From Chloranthus sessilifolius (lineage: Eukaryota > Streptophyta > Magnoliopsida > Chloranthales > Chloranthaceae): a stretch of 64,000 nucleotides of DNA. Made by a program: the position numbers and the translations under genes. Below, piece by piece: positions 32,138 to 43,440 of this stretch (position 1 is the first letter of the stretch; every line of letters starts with the position of its first letter). The DNA is taken from assembly GCA_021018995.1 (NCBI GenBank), contig CM037590.1:71643597-71707596 (forward strand). The letters are read 5' to 3'. The notes under the pieces are model-generated. The model saw nothing but the letters and a program-made list of their open reading frames with translations. It did not search any database and had not been told where the DNA came from.

Positions 32138-34558
32138 TGTAACGTCCCGAAAATTTTGTGCTTAAATAGTGCACCTCGAGAAGCGGACCCGACTAGTCGT
32201 TTGTTTGGCTGGGTCAACATTGACTTGGCTAACTTAAGATGGTTAGTTTAAGTTGCATAGATCATGTGTGAGAGTGGAGTTGTGTGAAATAGGAGTTGCT
32301 TAATTGGTATATATATACATATATGTAGTTAGTTATACATGCTTTGCACCCAAGTAAGTTATGAGTTATAAGAGGGGGGAAGAAATAAATTCTCATTAGT
32401 TGGGTTGTTGAGAAATTTAAGAGGAGAGAAGAGAGTAGTGTGAGTTGTTGATGAAGTTGAGGATTGGGTAGTAAATACGAATGATTGATTGAAGATCGCA
32501 AAGCTTACAGATTTGATCCTTCGTATCGAGAAGGGATTGGAAGTTGGGGTTTGTTAAACCCTTGTTGAGACAAGGAGCCTTGGATCAAGGGATCTGATCA
32601 AGTAGAAAGGTAAACCTATTTATTCTTGTGAGATTATAGAAGTTATATGCAAATCTAACCAATATGTGTAATGAATGATAAAGAGTAGGATAAAGGTAGA
32701 GGAGACGAGTGCTAGGGCATAGAGCTCGATCCATTCTGATAATGGGCTAAATCGTTCGCTCGAAATTAGTATTCGATCGAACGGTTTTAGCCAATGAAGA
32801 ATGAAGTGAAATATTGATTCTGAAGAAATCGTTCAAACGATTTCTAAAATCATTCGATCGATTTGTGAAACTGTGCGAACGAAATAAAAATCGTTCGATC
32901 GGTTTGCTATGGGACTAAAATAGGGTATTATGGATTTCTGAGGAAATAGATCGAACGGAATAAAATCGTTCGATCGATTTTCCAAACCGTGTGATCGATT
33001 TAAAATCGTTCGATCGGTTGGGACAATTTCAGTTAATTGTTGAGTTTTTGCTTATGGACTGTTTATAGTTGGGGTTAGGCTTCTAAACCCAATGTCTTTG
33101 CACCAAGAGTGATATGTTATGTGTGTTTGGCCAGGCCTAGGTTAAACCGGACCTAAGGATGGTTAAGTGCTAGCTCAGATTGGAGGATCCGTAGATTTAA
33201 ATTGCGTGTGAGGTAGGAAACATTCTGAACTTGTACACTTGATTATGAGAGCATGTATGTAGTGATATTCTGAGGATGCATGTTCGTTTAAAAGCTTAGT
33301 CGAATAATTGTGTTTTAAAATGCTAAGATAAGAATCTGAAAGTACGGTGTGTGTGTGTACACGGATAAATGAGGAAATCAATGCGTAAAGGAAGTGAGTC
33401 ATCCCAGGGATGCATATGTGCATTGGGCATCTAAGTGATGCATCAAAATGTGTGACATTCCAGGGATGGATGGTGGATGTAAAGGTCCACGTGATGTGAA
33501 AGTCCATGAATGGGATTTGAACGGGCTGTGAAGTATTAAGTATTTAGCACAATCACACGGTGAATAACTATATGTAGTGCACAATCGATTTAAGGTTTGT
33601 AGAATACACCACCAATGTGGCGGTATACTCATGACTGACTCGACAGGATATCCGTGATCGGTACGACGGCCAATCCATACACCAGTAGGCATCCCAGGGA
33701 TGTATATGAGTTATGTGCCCCGTCGCCTATGAAAAAGGGACTTGGATAATGTTACATGGAAAATAATCTGATTAGACGACGATGGAGGGTATTCCATCGG
33801 GGCTCGATGCTATATTTCTCGGGGATTATTTAAGTTAATTAATTTAAGTCATGAGACTAGCCTTGTTGCAAATATGAGAACCAATGAATAATAGATACCA
33901 TGAGTAGTGTAACAAAAATATTCTGTATATCCTTTTAGCATTTCAAACAGTTTTCTAATTGTTTTATATTGATAAAATCATGCTTTGATTATATCATGAA
34001 ATGTATATGAGTAAGATAGATGTACTTGTTCAGATATTTTTCCTATTGAGCTAGGATGTAGCTCACCCTTTGACGATACGTCACAGGTTCGAAGTTAGGA
34101 GCTGCTTCTGGTGACGTCGATCTCGAGGACTCAGATTATGTTCCAAGGGAGGAGTCTGAGCCCCCTCCTGAGAGGTTCTTTTAGAAGACCCTCTGCGTAC
34201 TTTGATAGTTGTTTGAGAGAGATACTCATGGCTTGGTATGTCCAACCTGTTTTGTAAGGATATTGTAATATGTAATATTCTTTTATCGAACCATCTGGGG
34301 TGATCGTAGTTACGGCACTGGTGGTTCGGGTTGGTTTTTTTGCCCATGCAGAGGCATGGGATTAGAACAATCTTTTAGGTTACATATTTTTTATGTTAAA
34401 TAGTAGAAATGGAGATTTAGTTTTGTGTTAGTTCTTTTGTCTATGTTTTACTAATGGTTGTGTGGATATACCAAGTGTTTCGCTTATTATATGGGGCATG
34501 GCCTCGAGGGTCGTACTGATAGCACGAGTTTCGAGATGTCAAAGTCTGGGCTATCACA
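32138..34558 (+). repeat. 5' LTR of element F (2421 bp)
   Basis: It begins TGTAACGTCCCG and ends GGGCTATCACA, two bases before the primer site. A TATATATATACATATA stretch near 32310 and TTATAAGAGGGG near 32367 are possible core promoters. The TTCGATCGAA-type cluster lies at 32745-33030, and an AAG-GTAAAC splice-donor-like site lies near 32608. Confidence 0.88.
32745..33030. repeat. TTCGATCGAA-type palindrome cluster, element F left LTR
   Basis: At least eight copies of ATCGTTCGATCGATTT and related arms (TTCGATCGAACGG, TCGTTCAAACGATTT, ATCGTTCGATCGGTT) lie in 285 bases, arranged as inverted pairs about 20 bases apart. The right LTR has the matching cluster at 43115-43440, and a third cluster lies upstream of the accessory ORF. 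Confidence 0.8.
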
Positions 34559-34560
34559 GT

Positions 34561-34573
34561 TGGTATCAGAGTA
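34561..34573 (+). other. Primer-binding site, initiator tRNA-Met (element F)
   Basis: TGGTATCAGAG matches the complement of the 3' end of plant initiator tRNA-Met, the usual primer of chromoviruses. Confidence 0.85.
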
Positions 34574-34662
34574 TTTTCTTTAGAATTTCTTATAAGTCTT
34601 GGATTTTGTCAAAGTGTAGGGATCTTCTGCTAATGAAACATTGGTTTCATGTGTAAAGCGTG

Positions 34663-35962
34663 ATGTCTTCTAGAGGAAGAGGTCGGCCTAGACAGCCAAA
34701 GTAGGAATCTGAGAGGTGAAGATGAGTTTTGTGCGGGGTCTAGTAGAGACCAAAGGAATCCTCATGATTGGGAAGATAGGCGGGGTGATGCGACTGACCG
34801 TATGGCGTTGGCCATGGAAGCTGTGGCCGCTGCGATGGCCCAATGGACACAGTAGATCACGTTACTGGTCAAGCAGACCACACTATTGGCGGATAATAAT
34901 GTCAATAGTCATCAGCCACCACCACCACCTCCTCTAGTATTGTTGCCCTCATCATTCATTGATTTTAGGATATTGAGACCTTCTAGCTTCTACGGGAGAC
35001 AGATCCATTGGAAGCTGAAAAGTGGTTAAACCAGATGGAAAAGCTTCTGGATAGGCTGAGGAGTACAGAGGATGAGAAGGTAGGCTGGGCCTCCTTCCAG
35101 CTTGAGGGAGATGTTGATCCCTAATGGAAATCGATACTAAGAAAAAGGGAAATTGAGGACCCTCACCGTCTATGGACTTGGGCAGACTTTGTTAGCGAGT
35201 TCAATAGGGAGTACTTCTCCAAGCAAGTGAGAGTTCAGATGAGAAGAGACTTTGCAAATCTGCAGCAAGGAAGCATGACTATGCGAGAGTATGGCATGGA
35301 GTTTACACGCTTATCACGATTTGCACTTGAGTTAGTATCTACAGAAGTAATGAAGGCTGGTAAATTTGAGGAAGGTCTGGGGCCAAACGTCTGTGAGAGA
35401 GTTTCGATTTTTAAACTTGAAAACTATGCGGATGTGATGGGAAAAGTGATTGTGGCTGAAAGGGATATTAATAATATGTACAAACGGAGGGAGCAATAGG
35501 ATAAAGGCAGAACAATTCAAGGGTGAGTGGGTGCACATGACTCGGGGAATAAAAAGCCGAGGTTTACAGCACCAGCTCCAATCCCTAGACAAATTGCATA
35601 TACAAGTTATTCCAAGCCACCTGTATCCGCATTGGTGAGACCGATTAGATATGAGAGCCCTACTGCCACCACCAGAGTGTCCGCTACTCAAGGCTTCTCA
35701 CGAGCAGCCTCTTCTACACCAAATGAGACCTATGCCAAGTGTGGCAAGGCTCACAAAATAGTTTACTGTAGACGGGGAATGCGGGGATGCTACAAATGTG
35801 GAAAGATAGGCCACATAATTCAGGATTGTTCGAAGGTGAACAAGGGAAGAACGGCTTCTGCTTCTGCACCAAGACCGATCCAACCGAAGAAGTCGGTGGT
35901 ACAAGGAAGGACCTATGCAGTTACGGCTCGGGACATTCAAAACACCAATGATATCATACAAG
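34663..35962 (+). pseudogene. Element F gag with zinc knuckle
   Basis: It starts at ATG 34663 (MSSRGRGRPRQPK). The capsid-like region includes an FVSEFNREYFSK-like helix near 35190 and VRRDFANLQQGSMTMREYGMEF-type landmarks near 35240. A CCHC knuckle CYKCGKIGHIIQDC lies near 35790. It ends at an intron-like gap. Fossil with several breaks. Confidence 0.75.
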
Positions 35963-36131
35963 GTGAGATTTTATTTGGATTAATTTATACATTGTATCAA
36001 ATGTATTGAAAAAAAAAATTGATGGAGAAGGTGTATCAATATAGATTATATATGTAAGATTAGTTGATCTAATTAATGTCATGCTTTGATATGCGTCATT
36101 AGTGGAATGCTGAAATGTGTATGCTTTATAG
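35963..36131 (+). other. Intron-like gap between gag and protease in element F
   Basis: This is 169 A/T-rich bases with GTGAGA after ACAAG at the left and TTTATAG before GTACTG at the right, matching plant donor and acceptor consensus. Its borders keep the frame between the gag end and the protease start. Element E has a non-coding gap at the same place (56761-56944). Inference from borders and position; no RNA evidence. Confidence 0.5.
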
Positions 36132-36640
36132 GTACTGTAGAAGTGTATGGGAAGGGGAGTCATGTAGCGTACGTGGCTAGAGTGTTGATAGACCCAAGGT
36201 CTATTCATTCATTTGTCACTCCTCGATTTGCAAGGAAGATGAAAGTTAAGCCAGAGACTTTAGATTTTGTCTTGGTAGTGCCTATTTCGACTGGAAAATC
36301 AGTTGATACGGACTTGGTCTGCAGATCGGTGATAGTAACCATTAGAGATGGGGACGTCTTTGAGCTACCATCAAATTTGGTTCTGTTAAACATGCAAGGA
36401 TTCGACGTGATCCTTGGCATGGACTGGTTGTGACAGCATTGTGTAATGGTCAATTGTAAGAATAAACTTGTTATCTTTAGGCCGAATATAAGGAGATCAT
36501 TCCGATTCGTAGGGGTGAGAACAAAGTTTCTGCCACTTGTGTCCGCCATCAAAGTCGAACGTTTGATCAGAAATGGATGCAGTGGCTACTTGGCATTTTT
36601 GAAAGATGACAAGGAAGGAAAAAATGTTATTTCTGAGATC
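36132..36640 (+). pseudogene. Element F aspartic protease
   Basis: ARVLIDPRSIHSFVTPRFA marks the active loop position, and LLNMQGFDVILGMDWL is the standard end of chromovirus protease. The start follows the intron-like gap. Part of a broken polyprotein. Confidence 0.75.
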
Positions 36641-38040
36641 ACTGTTGCATGTGAGTTCGATGACGTCTTTCCAGAAGAATTACCAGGGCTACCTCTGGAT
36701 AGAGAGGTGGAGTTCGCTATCGACTTGGCACCTGGAACAAAGCCGGTTTTTAAGGCACCATACAGAATGGCTCCGGCTAAGTTGAAGAAATTGAAAGAGC
36801 AGTTGCAAGAGCTCTTAAACAAAGGGTTTGTAAGACCGAGTGTGTCTCCTTGGGGTGCACCAATCTTATTTGTCAAGAAGAAGGATGGGTCGATGAGGCT
36901 ATGAATCGACTATCGACAATTAAATAAACTAACTATCAAGAATCGATATCCATTGCCTAGGATTGATGATTTGTTCGATCAGCTGCAGGGAGCAAGATAT
37001 TTCTCCAAGATCGATTTGAGATCTGAATACCATCAACTGAGAGTTAAGACAGAGGACATCTAGAAGACAGCATTCAAGACACGCTATGGACACTACGAGT
37101 TCTTAGTGATGCCATTTGGTTTGACGAATGGATCAATGTCATTTATGGATTTGATGAATCGGGTGTTTAAATCACACCTGGACTCCTGCATCGTAGTATT
37201 CGTCAAAGATATTTTTATATACTCCAAGTCGAAGAAGGAACATGAAGAACACTTGAGAACCGCTCTACAAACTTTGCGTGAACACCAACTGTATGCCAAG
37301 CTCAGTAAGTGTGAGTTTTGATTGGAGAAAGTTAGCTTTTTGAGACATGTCGTCTCAAAGGAAGGTGTCACAGTGGATCCAGCTAAGATCGAGGCTGTAG
37401 TGCAATGGAAACAACCAAAGACGATGACAGATATCCGTAGTTTCCTTGGTCTAGCTAGGTATTATCGATGTTTTATTGAGAGATTTTCAAAAATATAGGG
37501 ACCGCTGAGGAGGCTCACACGAAAGGATGTGAGATTCGAGTAGACTCAAGTGTGCAAAAAGAGCTTTCAAAAACTCAAGAAGAGGCTCACTTCAGCTCTA
37601 GTACTAGCAATTCCTTCAGGAAGTGGAGGTTTTATGATTTATAGCAATGCTTCTCATAACGGTTTAGGTTGCATGCTCAACCAACACAAGAAGGTAATTG
37701 CTTATGGGTCGAGGCAGCTGAAAGATCACGAGAAGAATTACTCGACACATAACCTCGAGCTGGCAGTAGTCATATTCGCATTAAAAATTTAGAGACATTA
37801 TTTATATGGGCAGACCTTTGAGATCTTCACTGACCATAAGAACCTCAGGTACTTAATCACACAGAAAGAATTAAATATGAGGCAGTGAAGGTGGATGTAG
37901 TTTCTCAAGGACTATGACTGCTCCATATAATATCACTTAAGCAAGGCTAATATCGTAGCAGATGTCTTGAGTCGTAAGGGTTTGGCTCAGTTAGCTAGCC
38001 TTGTGATGGGAATGCACAAGTGAAAATTGTTCGAGGACCT
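36641..38040 (+). pseudogene. Element F reverse transcriptase and RNase H
   Basis: The lead-in reads PEELPGLPLDREVEFAIDL and APYRMAPAKLKKLKEQLQEL, with fingers VRPSVSPWGAPILFVKKKDG and later palm and connection motifs. RNase H has [16 protein letters not shown] and an [12 protein letters not shown] segment. All are typical chromovirus sequences. The region carries most of the element's breaks. Confidence 0.78.
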
Positions 38041-39535
38041 GTCATTGTATGACGCAAAAATCGAGGTACAAGCTTCAGGGGCTCGTTTAGCTAACATTAC
38101 GGTGAGACCAATAATTTTTTAACACATTCACGAGCTACAGATGAAGGACTCAGAGTTAGTCAAAATTCAACAAGAGGTGATTGAAGACACCAAACCAGAT
38201 TTCTCTATAAGGAATGATGGTTTATTGTTATCCAGGGGATGCCTTAGTATACCAGTTGATGTCGATTTATGGCAAACTATTATAGATGAGGCTCACAAGT
38301 CTAAATATGCGATCCATCCTGGTAGCACCAAGATGTATCAAGATATGAGGAAGAGCTATTGGTGGAGAGATCTGAAACGAGATGTAGCCGAGTACGTATC
38401 AAGATGTTTGACGTGTTAGCAGGTGAAGGTAGACCATAGACCCTGCTGGATTATTATAACCTCTACCCATACCAGAGTGGAAATGGGACATGAATTTTAT
38501 CATGGGGTTGCCGCAGACAGCCAAGAGGTACAACACTATTTGGGTTGTAGTAGATAGACTGATGAAGTCAGCTCACTTTTATCCCTACAACACGATGTAT
38601 ACGGTAGGAAAACTCGTAGAACTCTATATGAAGGAGATCGTACATTTGCACGGTATTCCAAGCAGCATCGTCTCTGATCGTGACCCACTATATACTTCAA
38701 AATTTTGGCAGAAGTTCCAGGAAGGCATGGATACTCGATTGGACTTTAGTTCGGCATTCCATCCGCAGACCGATGGGCAAATAGAGCGAGTAAATCAAGT
38801 GATAGAAGATATGCTCAGGGCATGTATGCTCGAGTTATAAGGATCATGGGATCAACATCTACCATTGATCAAATTTGCATACAACAATAGTTTTTAAGCG
38901 AGCATTGGAATGGCGCCGTATGAAGCTCTCTATGGAAGGCGATACAGATCGCTTATCAATTGGGAAGAAATCAGTGAGAAATTCATATTAGGTCCAGAGT
39001 TACTTGAAGATAACGCCATGGTCATTCGTATGATAAGAGAAAGTCTTAAATCGGCTCAGAGCAGACAGAAGAGCTATGCTGATATCAAAAGAACAAGCCT
39101 AGATTTTGCAGTTGGCGATCATGTATTTGTGAAGATATCACCCATGAAGGGCGTGATGAGGTTTTGAAAGAAGGGAAAGTTAAGTCCTCATTACATTGGA
39201 CCCTTTGAAATTTTGGGTTTGTCGGTGAAGTACCTTATCGCATCGGATTGCCTCCATTGTTTGATAGGGTACATAATGTCTTTCATGTCTCTATGCTCCG
39301 GAAGTACATAAAGGACCTTACACACATCTTGGGAGATCAGTCAATCGAGTTGCATGAGGACATGACTATGATCGAGGAAGTGACTCAAATTTTGGATCGA
39401 AAAGAACAAACTCTATGCACTAAGATCATTCTTTTAGTGCTCGTCAAGTGGGAGAATCATCCGGTCGAAGAAGAAACTTGGGAGTGCAAGGCTAAAATCA
39501 AGAAACTATACCCCCATTTGTTTGAGAAATAGTAG
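38041..39535 (+). pseudogene. Element F integrase with C-terminal chromodomain
   Basis: The zinc-finger region has HPGSTKMYQDMRKSYWW and YVSRCLTC. The core shows DFIMGLPQT-like start, VSDRDPLYTSKFW and FHPQTDGQIERVNQ. The tail has [13 protein letters not shown] and a chromodomain-like end, LVLVKWENHPVEEETWE. In chromoviruses the chromodomain directs integration to particular chromatin. Fossil. Confidence 0.8.
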
Positions 39536-40575
39536 ATGATAGGTGCAAGGTGTAGAGTACGAGTCAGAACTTTCTTGTAATGATAAGTTGAATTTTCAAC
39601 TTTTTAAAGGATATGTGTAAAACCAAGCTAAGCTGTATTGAAATTAATTGTGGATCTCTAAAATTTTGAATATGGTGTGTAAGACTAGATGGAGCTATAT
39701 AAAGGTCTAGATGAAAGATTGATGCGTAATTTGTAAGTAAATAAGCTAATGCCTAAATGGATTGGAGAATGTGGGTTGATCTAAGAATGATGTGAGTAAT
39801 CAAGCTATGAAGGGTTATGTTTTAGTGTGAATAGAAGCTAGTTCATTAAAGGATTTCAAGGACATGTAAAAACAACCTCAGCTCCATTTTTGGGAATTCG
39901 TTCGATCAAAATTGAAATTTGTTCGATCGAATTTCAGTTAGTTAAGGCCTGAAGTTTTGCCAGAAAATCGTTCGATCGATTCTCAAATCATTCGAACAAA
40001 ATGAAATGGCCAGTGGGAGTCCAAGCTGTTGCCAGGAAATCGTTTGATCAATTTTCAAATCGTTCAAACGAAATGGATGGGCCAGTGGAGTGAGAAATAG
40101 CCTATAATTGAGGTTAAGAAAATCGTTCGATCGAAATTCGAAACCGTTCGAATGAAATTCTGGGGGCTACATTAATAAATGAAAATTGTTCGATCGGAAT
40201 TAGCATCCGATCTAATGAAAAATTGGGGACTGCATTTAATATTCAAAAACCGATCGAACGATTTAAAATCGTTCGATTGATTTCGCAACTATATATTGAC
40301 ATGCAATTTTTTTTGTCATTCATTCCACAACCAAAAATTTCTTTTATTTTTTTTCCTCTTGGAGAAGTTCTAGGGTTTGTGAGTGACACCGACATTAGCA
40401 ATTTCTGGCCATCTCCAAGCTCGGATCAACACACGAACAACTCCTCATAGCACTAAGAGGTAACCACTAACCTCTCTTAGGTCATTGAAATTTCAAATTT
40501 TGTTTCATACCCTAGTATTAGAGAAATTAGTCCAAAACCTGTGCCCAAAATCCCTTGTTTACATGTGTGATTTAA
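39536..40575 (+). promoter_or_regulatory. Element F spacer before accessory ORF; putative internal promoter
   Basis: There is no gene in 1.0 kb. The first 350 bases are plain. A palindrome cluster covers 39895-40290. ACTATATATTG near 40288 could be a TATA box, followed by a pyrimidine-rich leader. CTAGGGTTT (reverse telo-box) at 40370-40378 and AGAGGTAACC near 40457, a possible 5' UTR splice donor, follow. The layout mirrors the spacer before the accessory ORF of element A. Promoter function is inference. Confidence 0.5.
39895..40290. repeat. TTCGATCGAA-type palindrome cluster before accessory ORF of element F
   Basis: About twelve arms are present, such as TTCGTTCGATCAAAATT, ATCGTTCGATCGATTC, ATCGTTCGATCGAAATTC and CCGATCGAACGATTTAAA. 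They are paired in opposite orientation and separated by unrelated spacers. They are the same motif as in the LTRs at 32745-33030 and 43115-43440. They stop right before the TATA-like site. Confidence 0.8.
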
Positions 40576-41904
40576 ATGGCACCCAAGACTCGCCAAACTA
40601 CGGCGAGTGCGGCACCAAAGAAACCCACTACAGGTACCTCATCACAACCGCCACCGAAGAAACCACCAATGGGTTCTTCGTCAGCACCGCCTACACAGAC
40701 ACCGCCCCCACCACCTCAACGTGAGCGACCCAATGAATGGTGGGCTGATAAGGATTTTGAGCCCGAATGGATCATCGATCCTATAATTTTTACAAAACGA
40801 GATGAAACACATTGGGCTTTCAACTATATCTCCACGGCAGGTTTGACTGGGATACTCCGCCCGTGCAAGGATAGTTTCTACCCCCGAATAGTGAGACTAT
40901 TCTATCCAAACATGGAAGTGATCACTGACCCAACCATCCTTAGAACCAAAATATACAATAGGCACTATACGTTCATGTACGATGACGTGGCCAATGCCTT
41001 GGAGTGTTTTCATACTTTTAATCATGAGGACATTGCCTTAGCCGAGCCTTACCTAGCCCCTTTAGATTACAAATATGTCACAGCTGAGATGGCACATTGC
41101 CGAATGGGATTGGGCCACTCGATTAAGCGAGTTGACTTGTCGCGTGAGCTTTGGATGCTCGATACAATTATTCATTGCAATTTGTACCCATTAAGACATA
41201 AAACTGAACAGGTGGGTGAAGTTCAAATGGCGCTCTTTGCAGCCTTCAGTGATCGATGGTTTAACGCGCTGCGAGAAGCCCTTGAGGGGATGAAGTATGC
41301 ATGCAAGAAAATGTTAGAGGGCGCTAAGAAACCCGTTGAATACATGCCCTATGCTCGACTGATCTCACTTATGGTCGAGGATTACGCGGGGGGCAACACG
41401 TACACCCTCTCAAAGAATGAACCAAGACTAACGGGTAATGTCCAACCATACACCATGGTTGATTGGAATCGAACATATGTGAAGTTGATTAAGAAACCAC
41501 CAGTCGAAGACCAACCACAGCGGGAACCACAAGCTCAAGACCAGCCACCGCATGATGCTCCTATCCCTGATGAGCCAGCTACTACCTTTCCACTTCAGCA
41601 ACGTGCTAGATGTCGTACACAGATGCGAGCACCACCACCACCTGAGGGCGCTCCTACGCCGACCATTACAGATCTTTATGCGCTCATGGAATTGAACACT
41701 CGGCAAATGGCGAAGAATAACCACCTTCTCAACCGACGATTGGATTACTACAATGCATTGCACACCGAAATGATGCACTTCATGTACCTCGCCGACTTTC
41801 TACAACACATGGCGGTAGCGCAGGCATGGTTCCCGGATGCGTCGACTTTGGGTGCGGGAGAGCATGGTGGTGATGGCGATCAGCCGGGAGACGCGGCGTC
41901 TTGA
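40576..41904 (+). CDS. Element F accessory ORF, intact 442 residues (plant transposon-type protein)
   Basis: It starts MAPKTRQTTASAAPKK. Residues 1-55 are a basic, Pro/Ser/Thr-rich head. About 55-290 hold the conserved domain, with FNYISTAGLTGIL, FYPRIVRLFYPNM, ELWMLDTIIHCNLYPLRHKTE, ALFAAFSDRWFNALREALEGM and YMPYARLISLMVEDYAGG. About 310-370 are Pro/Gln-rich, and 375-420 are a helical, probably coiled-coil segment (LYALMELNTRQMAKNNHLLNRRL). The end is Gly/Asp-rich. There is no signal peptide or membrane span. It is clearly related to the accessory proteins of A and B although F belongs to a different Ty3 branch. It is the only long intact frame in F. Function unknown. Confidence 0.82.
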   Translation: MAPKTRQTTASAAPKKPTTGTSSQPPPKKPPMGSSSAPPTQTPPPPPQRERPNEWWADKDFEPEWIIDPIIFTKRDETHWAFNYISTAGLTGILRPCKDSFYPRIVRLFYPNMEVITDPTILRTKIYNRHYTFMYDDVANALECFHTFNHEDIALAEPYLAPLDYKYVTAEMAHCRMGLGHSIKRVDLSRELWMLDTIIHCNLYPLRHKTEQVGEVQMALFAAFSDRWFNALREALEGMKYACKKMLEGAKKPVEYMPYARLISLMVEDYAGGNTYTLSKNEPRLTGNVQPYTMVDWNRTYVKLIKKPPVEDQPQREPQAQDQPPHDAPIPDEPATTFPLQQRARCRTQMRAPPPPEGAPTPTITDLYALMELNTRQMAKNNHLLNRRLDYYNALHTEMMHFMYLADFLQHMAVAQAWFPDASTLGAGEHGGDGDQPGDAAS

Positions 41905-42487
41905 GTGATTCTATACAAATTTTGGATGTTGTAAATATTTAAAACAGGTACCTTTGGATGTATGTCCTTTTTGAATGATTGTGGCATGGCTGCCACACAG
42001 CTGTCAATTTCTTTTTGGTGATGTTTATATAGTTCCTTTTATATATCTATATGCAATGGTGATGATGTGGTCTCGCTTAGTTGTGTGACCCCTATATGAA
42101 TGTTGTTATGGATTATATGCTTGTTGTAAATTTCCTTTCGCGCAGGTGTTTAGGTACCATGCTTATCATGGCTGCCTGGTTAGGCAGTTTTTGTCGGTGT
42201 TCTTTTACTCACATGGAATGTAAATTTTGTAGTTTTGTCGGTGTTCCTAAGAATTTTCCTTAACCATTCCCAATTAATATGTTGTGGTAGTGTGACTGTT
42301 TAAAATCCTTAGCATGATGTTGCACATGTATATGCATCAGTTTTTTTTTTTTTTTTGCAGGATCAATTGTATGTGTCTGTGGGATGTATGGTTGTATTTT
42401 GTTTAGAATGGGTTGTGCCATGTGTGTGGGTTCCCATACCGGAGTGTGGGGAGCCCTTCAGTGTAATTTTCGAGGACAAAAATTCCC
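41905..42487 (+). other. Element F 3' non-coding region
   Basis: Nothing is recognised except a T run near 42341 and the conserved GAGGACAAAAATTCCCAAGGAGGGGAGAA lead-in family of chromoviruses just before the LTR. Confidence 0.65.
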
Positions 42488-42500
42488 AAGGAGGGGAGAA
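42488..42500 (+). other. Polypurine tract of element F
   Basis: AAGGAGGGGAGAA directly before TGTAACATCC of the right LTR. Confidence 0.85.
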
Positions 42501-43114
42501 TGTAACATCCCGAAAATTTTGTCCTTAAATAGTACACCTAGGGAAGCGGACTCGACTGGTCATTTGTCTGATCGGGTCAACATTGACTTGGTGACTTAAG
42601 ATGGTTAGTTTAAGTTGCATAGATCATGTGTGAGAGTGGAGTTGTGTGAAATAGGAGTTGCTTAATTGGTATATATATATATATACATATATGTAGTTAG
42701 TTATACATGCTTTGCACCCAAGTAAGTTATGAGTTATAAGAGGGGGAAAGAAATAAATTCTCATTAGTTGGGTTGTTGAGAAATTTAAGAGGAGAGAAGA
42801 AAGTAGTGTGAGTTGTTGATGAAATTGAGGATTGGGTAGTAAATGCAAATGATTGATTGAAGACCGCAAAGCTTACAGATTTGATCCTTCATATCGGGAA
42901 GGGATTGGAAGTTGGGGTTTGTGAAACCCTTGTTGAGACAAGGAGCCTTGGATCAAGGGATCCGATCAAGTAGAAAGGTAAACCTATTAATTCTTGTGAG
43001 ATTACAGAAGTTATATGCAAATCTAACCTATATGTGTAAAGAATGATAAAGGGTAGGATAAAGGTAGAGGAGACGAGTTCTAGGGCATAGAGCTCAATCC
43101 GTTCTAATAATGGG

Positions 43115-43440
43115 CTAAATCGTTTGATCGAAATTAGTATCCGATCAAACGGTTTTAGCCAATGAAGAATGAAGTGAAATATTGATTATGAAGAAATCGT
43201 TCGAACGATTTCTAAAATCGTTCGATCGATTTGTGAAACTGTACGAACGAAATAAAAATCGTTTGATCGGTTTGCTATGGGACTAAAATAGGGTATTATG
43301 AATTTATGAGGAAATCGATCAAACAGAATAAAATTGTTCAATTGATTTTGGGAATTCATTCGAACGATTTAAAATCATTTGATTGATTTTCCAAACCGTG
43401 CGATTGATTTAAAATCGTCCGATCGGTTTGGACAATTTCA
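43115..43440. repeat. TTCGATCGAA-type palindrome cluster, element F right LTR
   Basis: The order of ATCGTTCGATCGATTT arms is the same as in the left LTR, with one more arm pair near 43345-43380 and several point differences. Confidence 0.78.

Noticed and set aside
33175-33692. Minus-strand frames in the F LTRs, also at 43584-44096
   Set aside because: They are present in both LTRs only because LTRs are copies. Composition is rich in His, Ser and Tyr, with no domain and no splice or promoter context.
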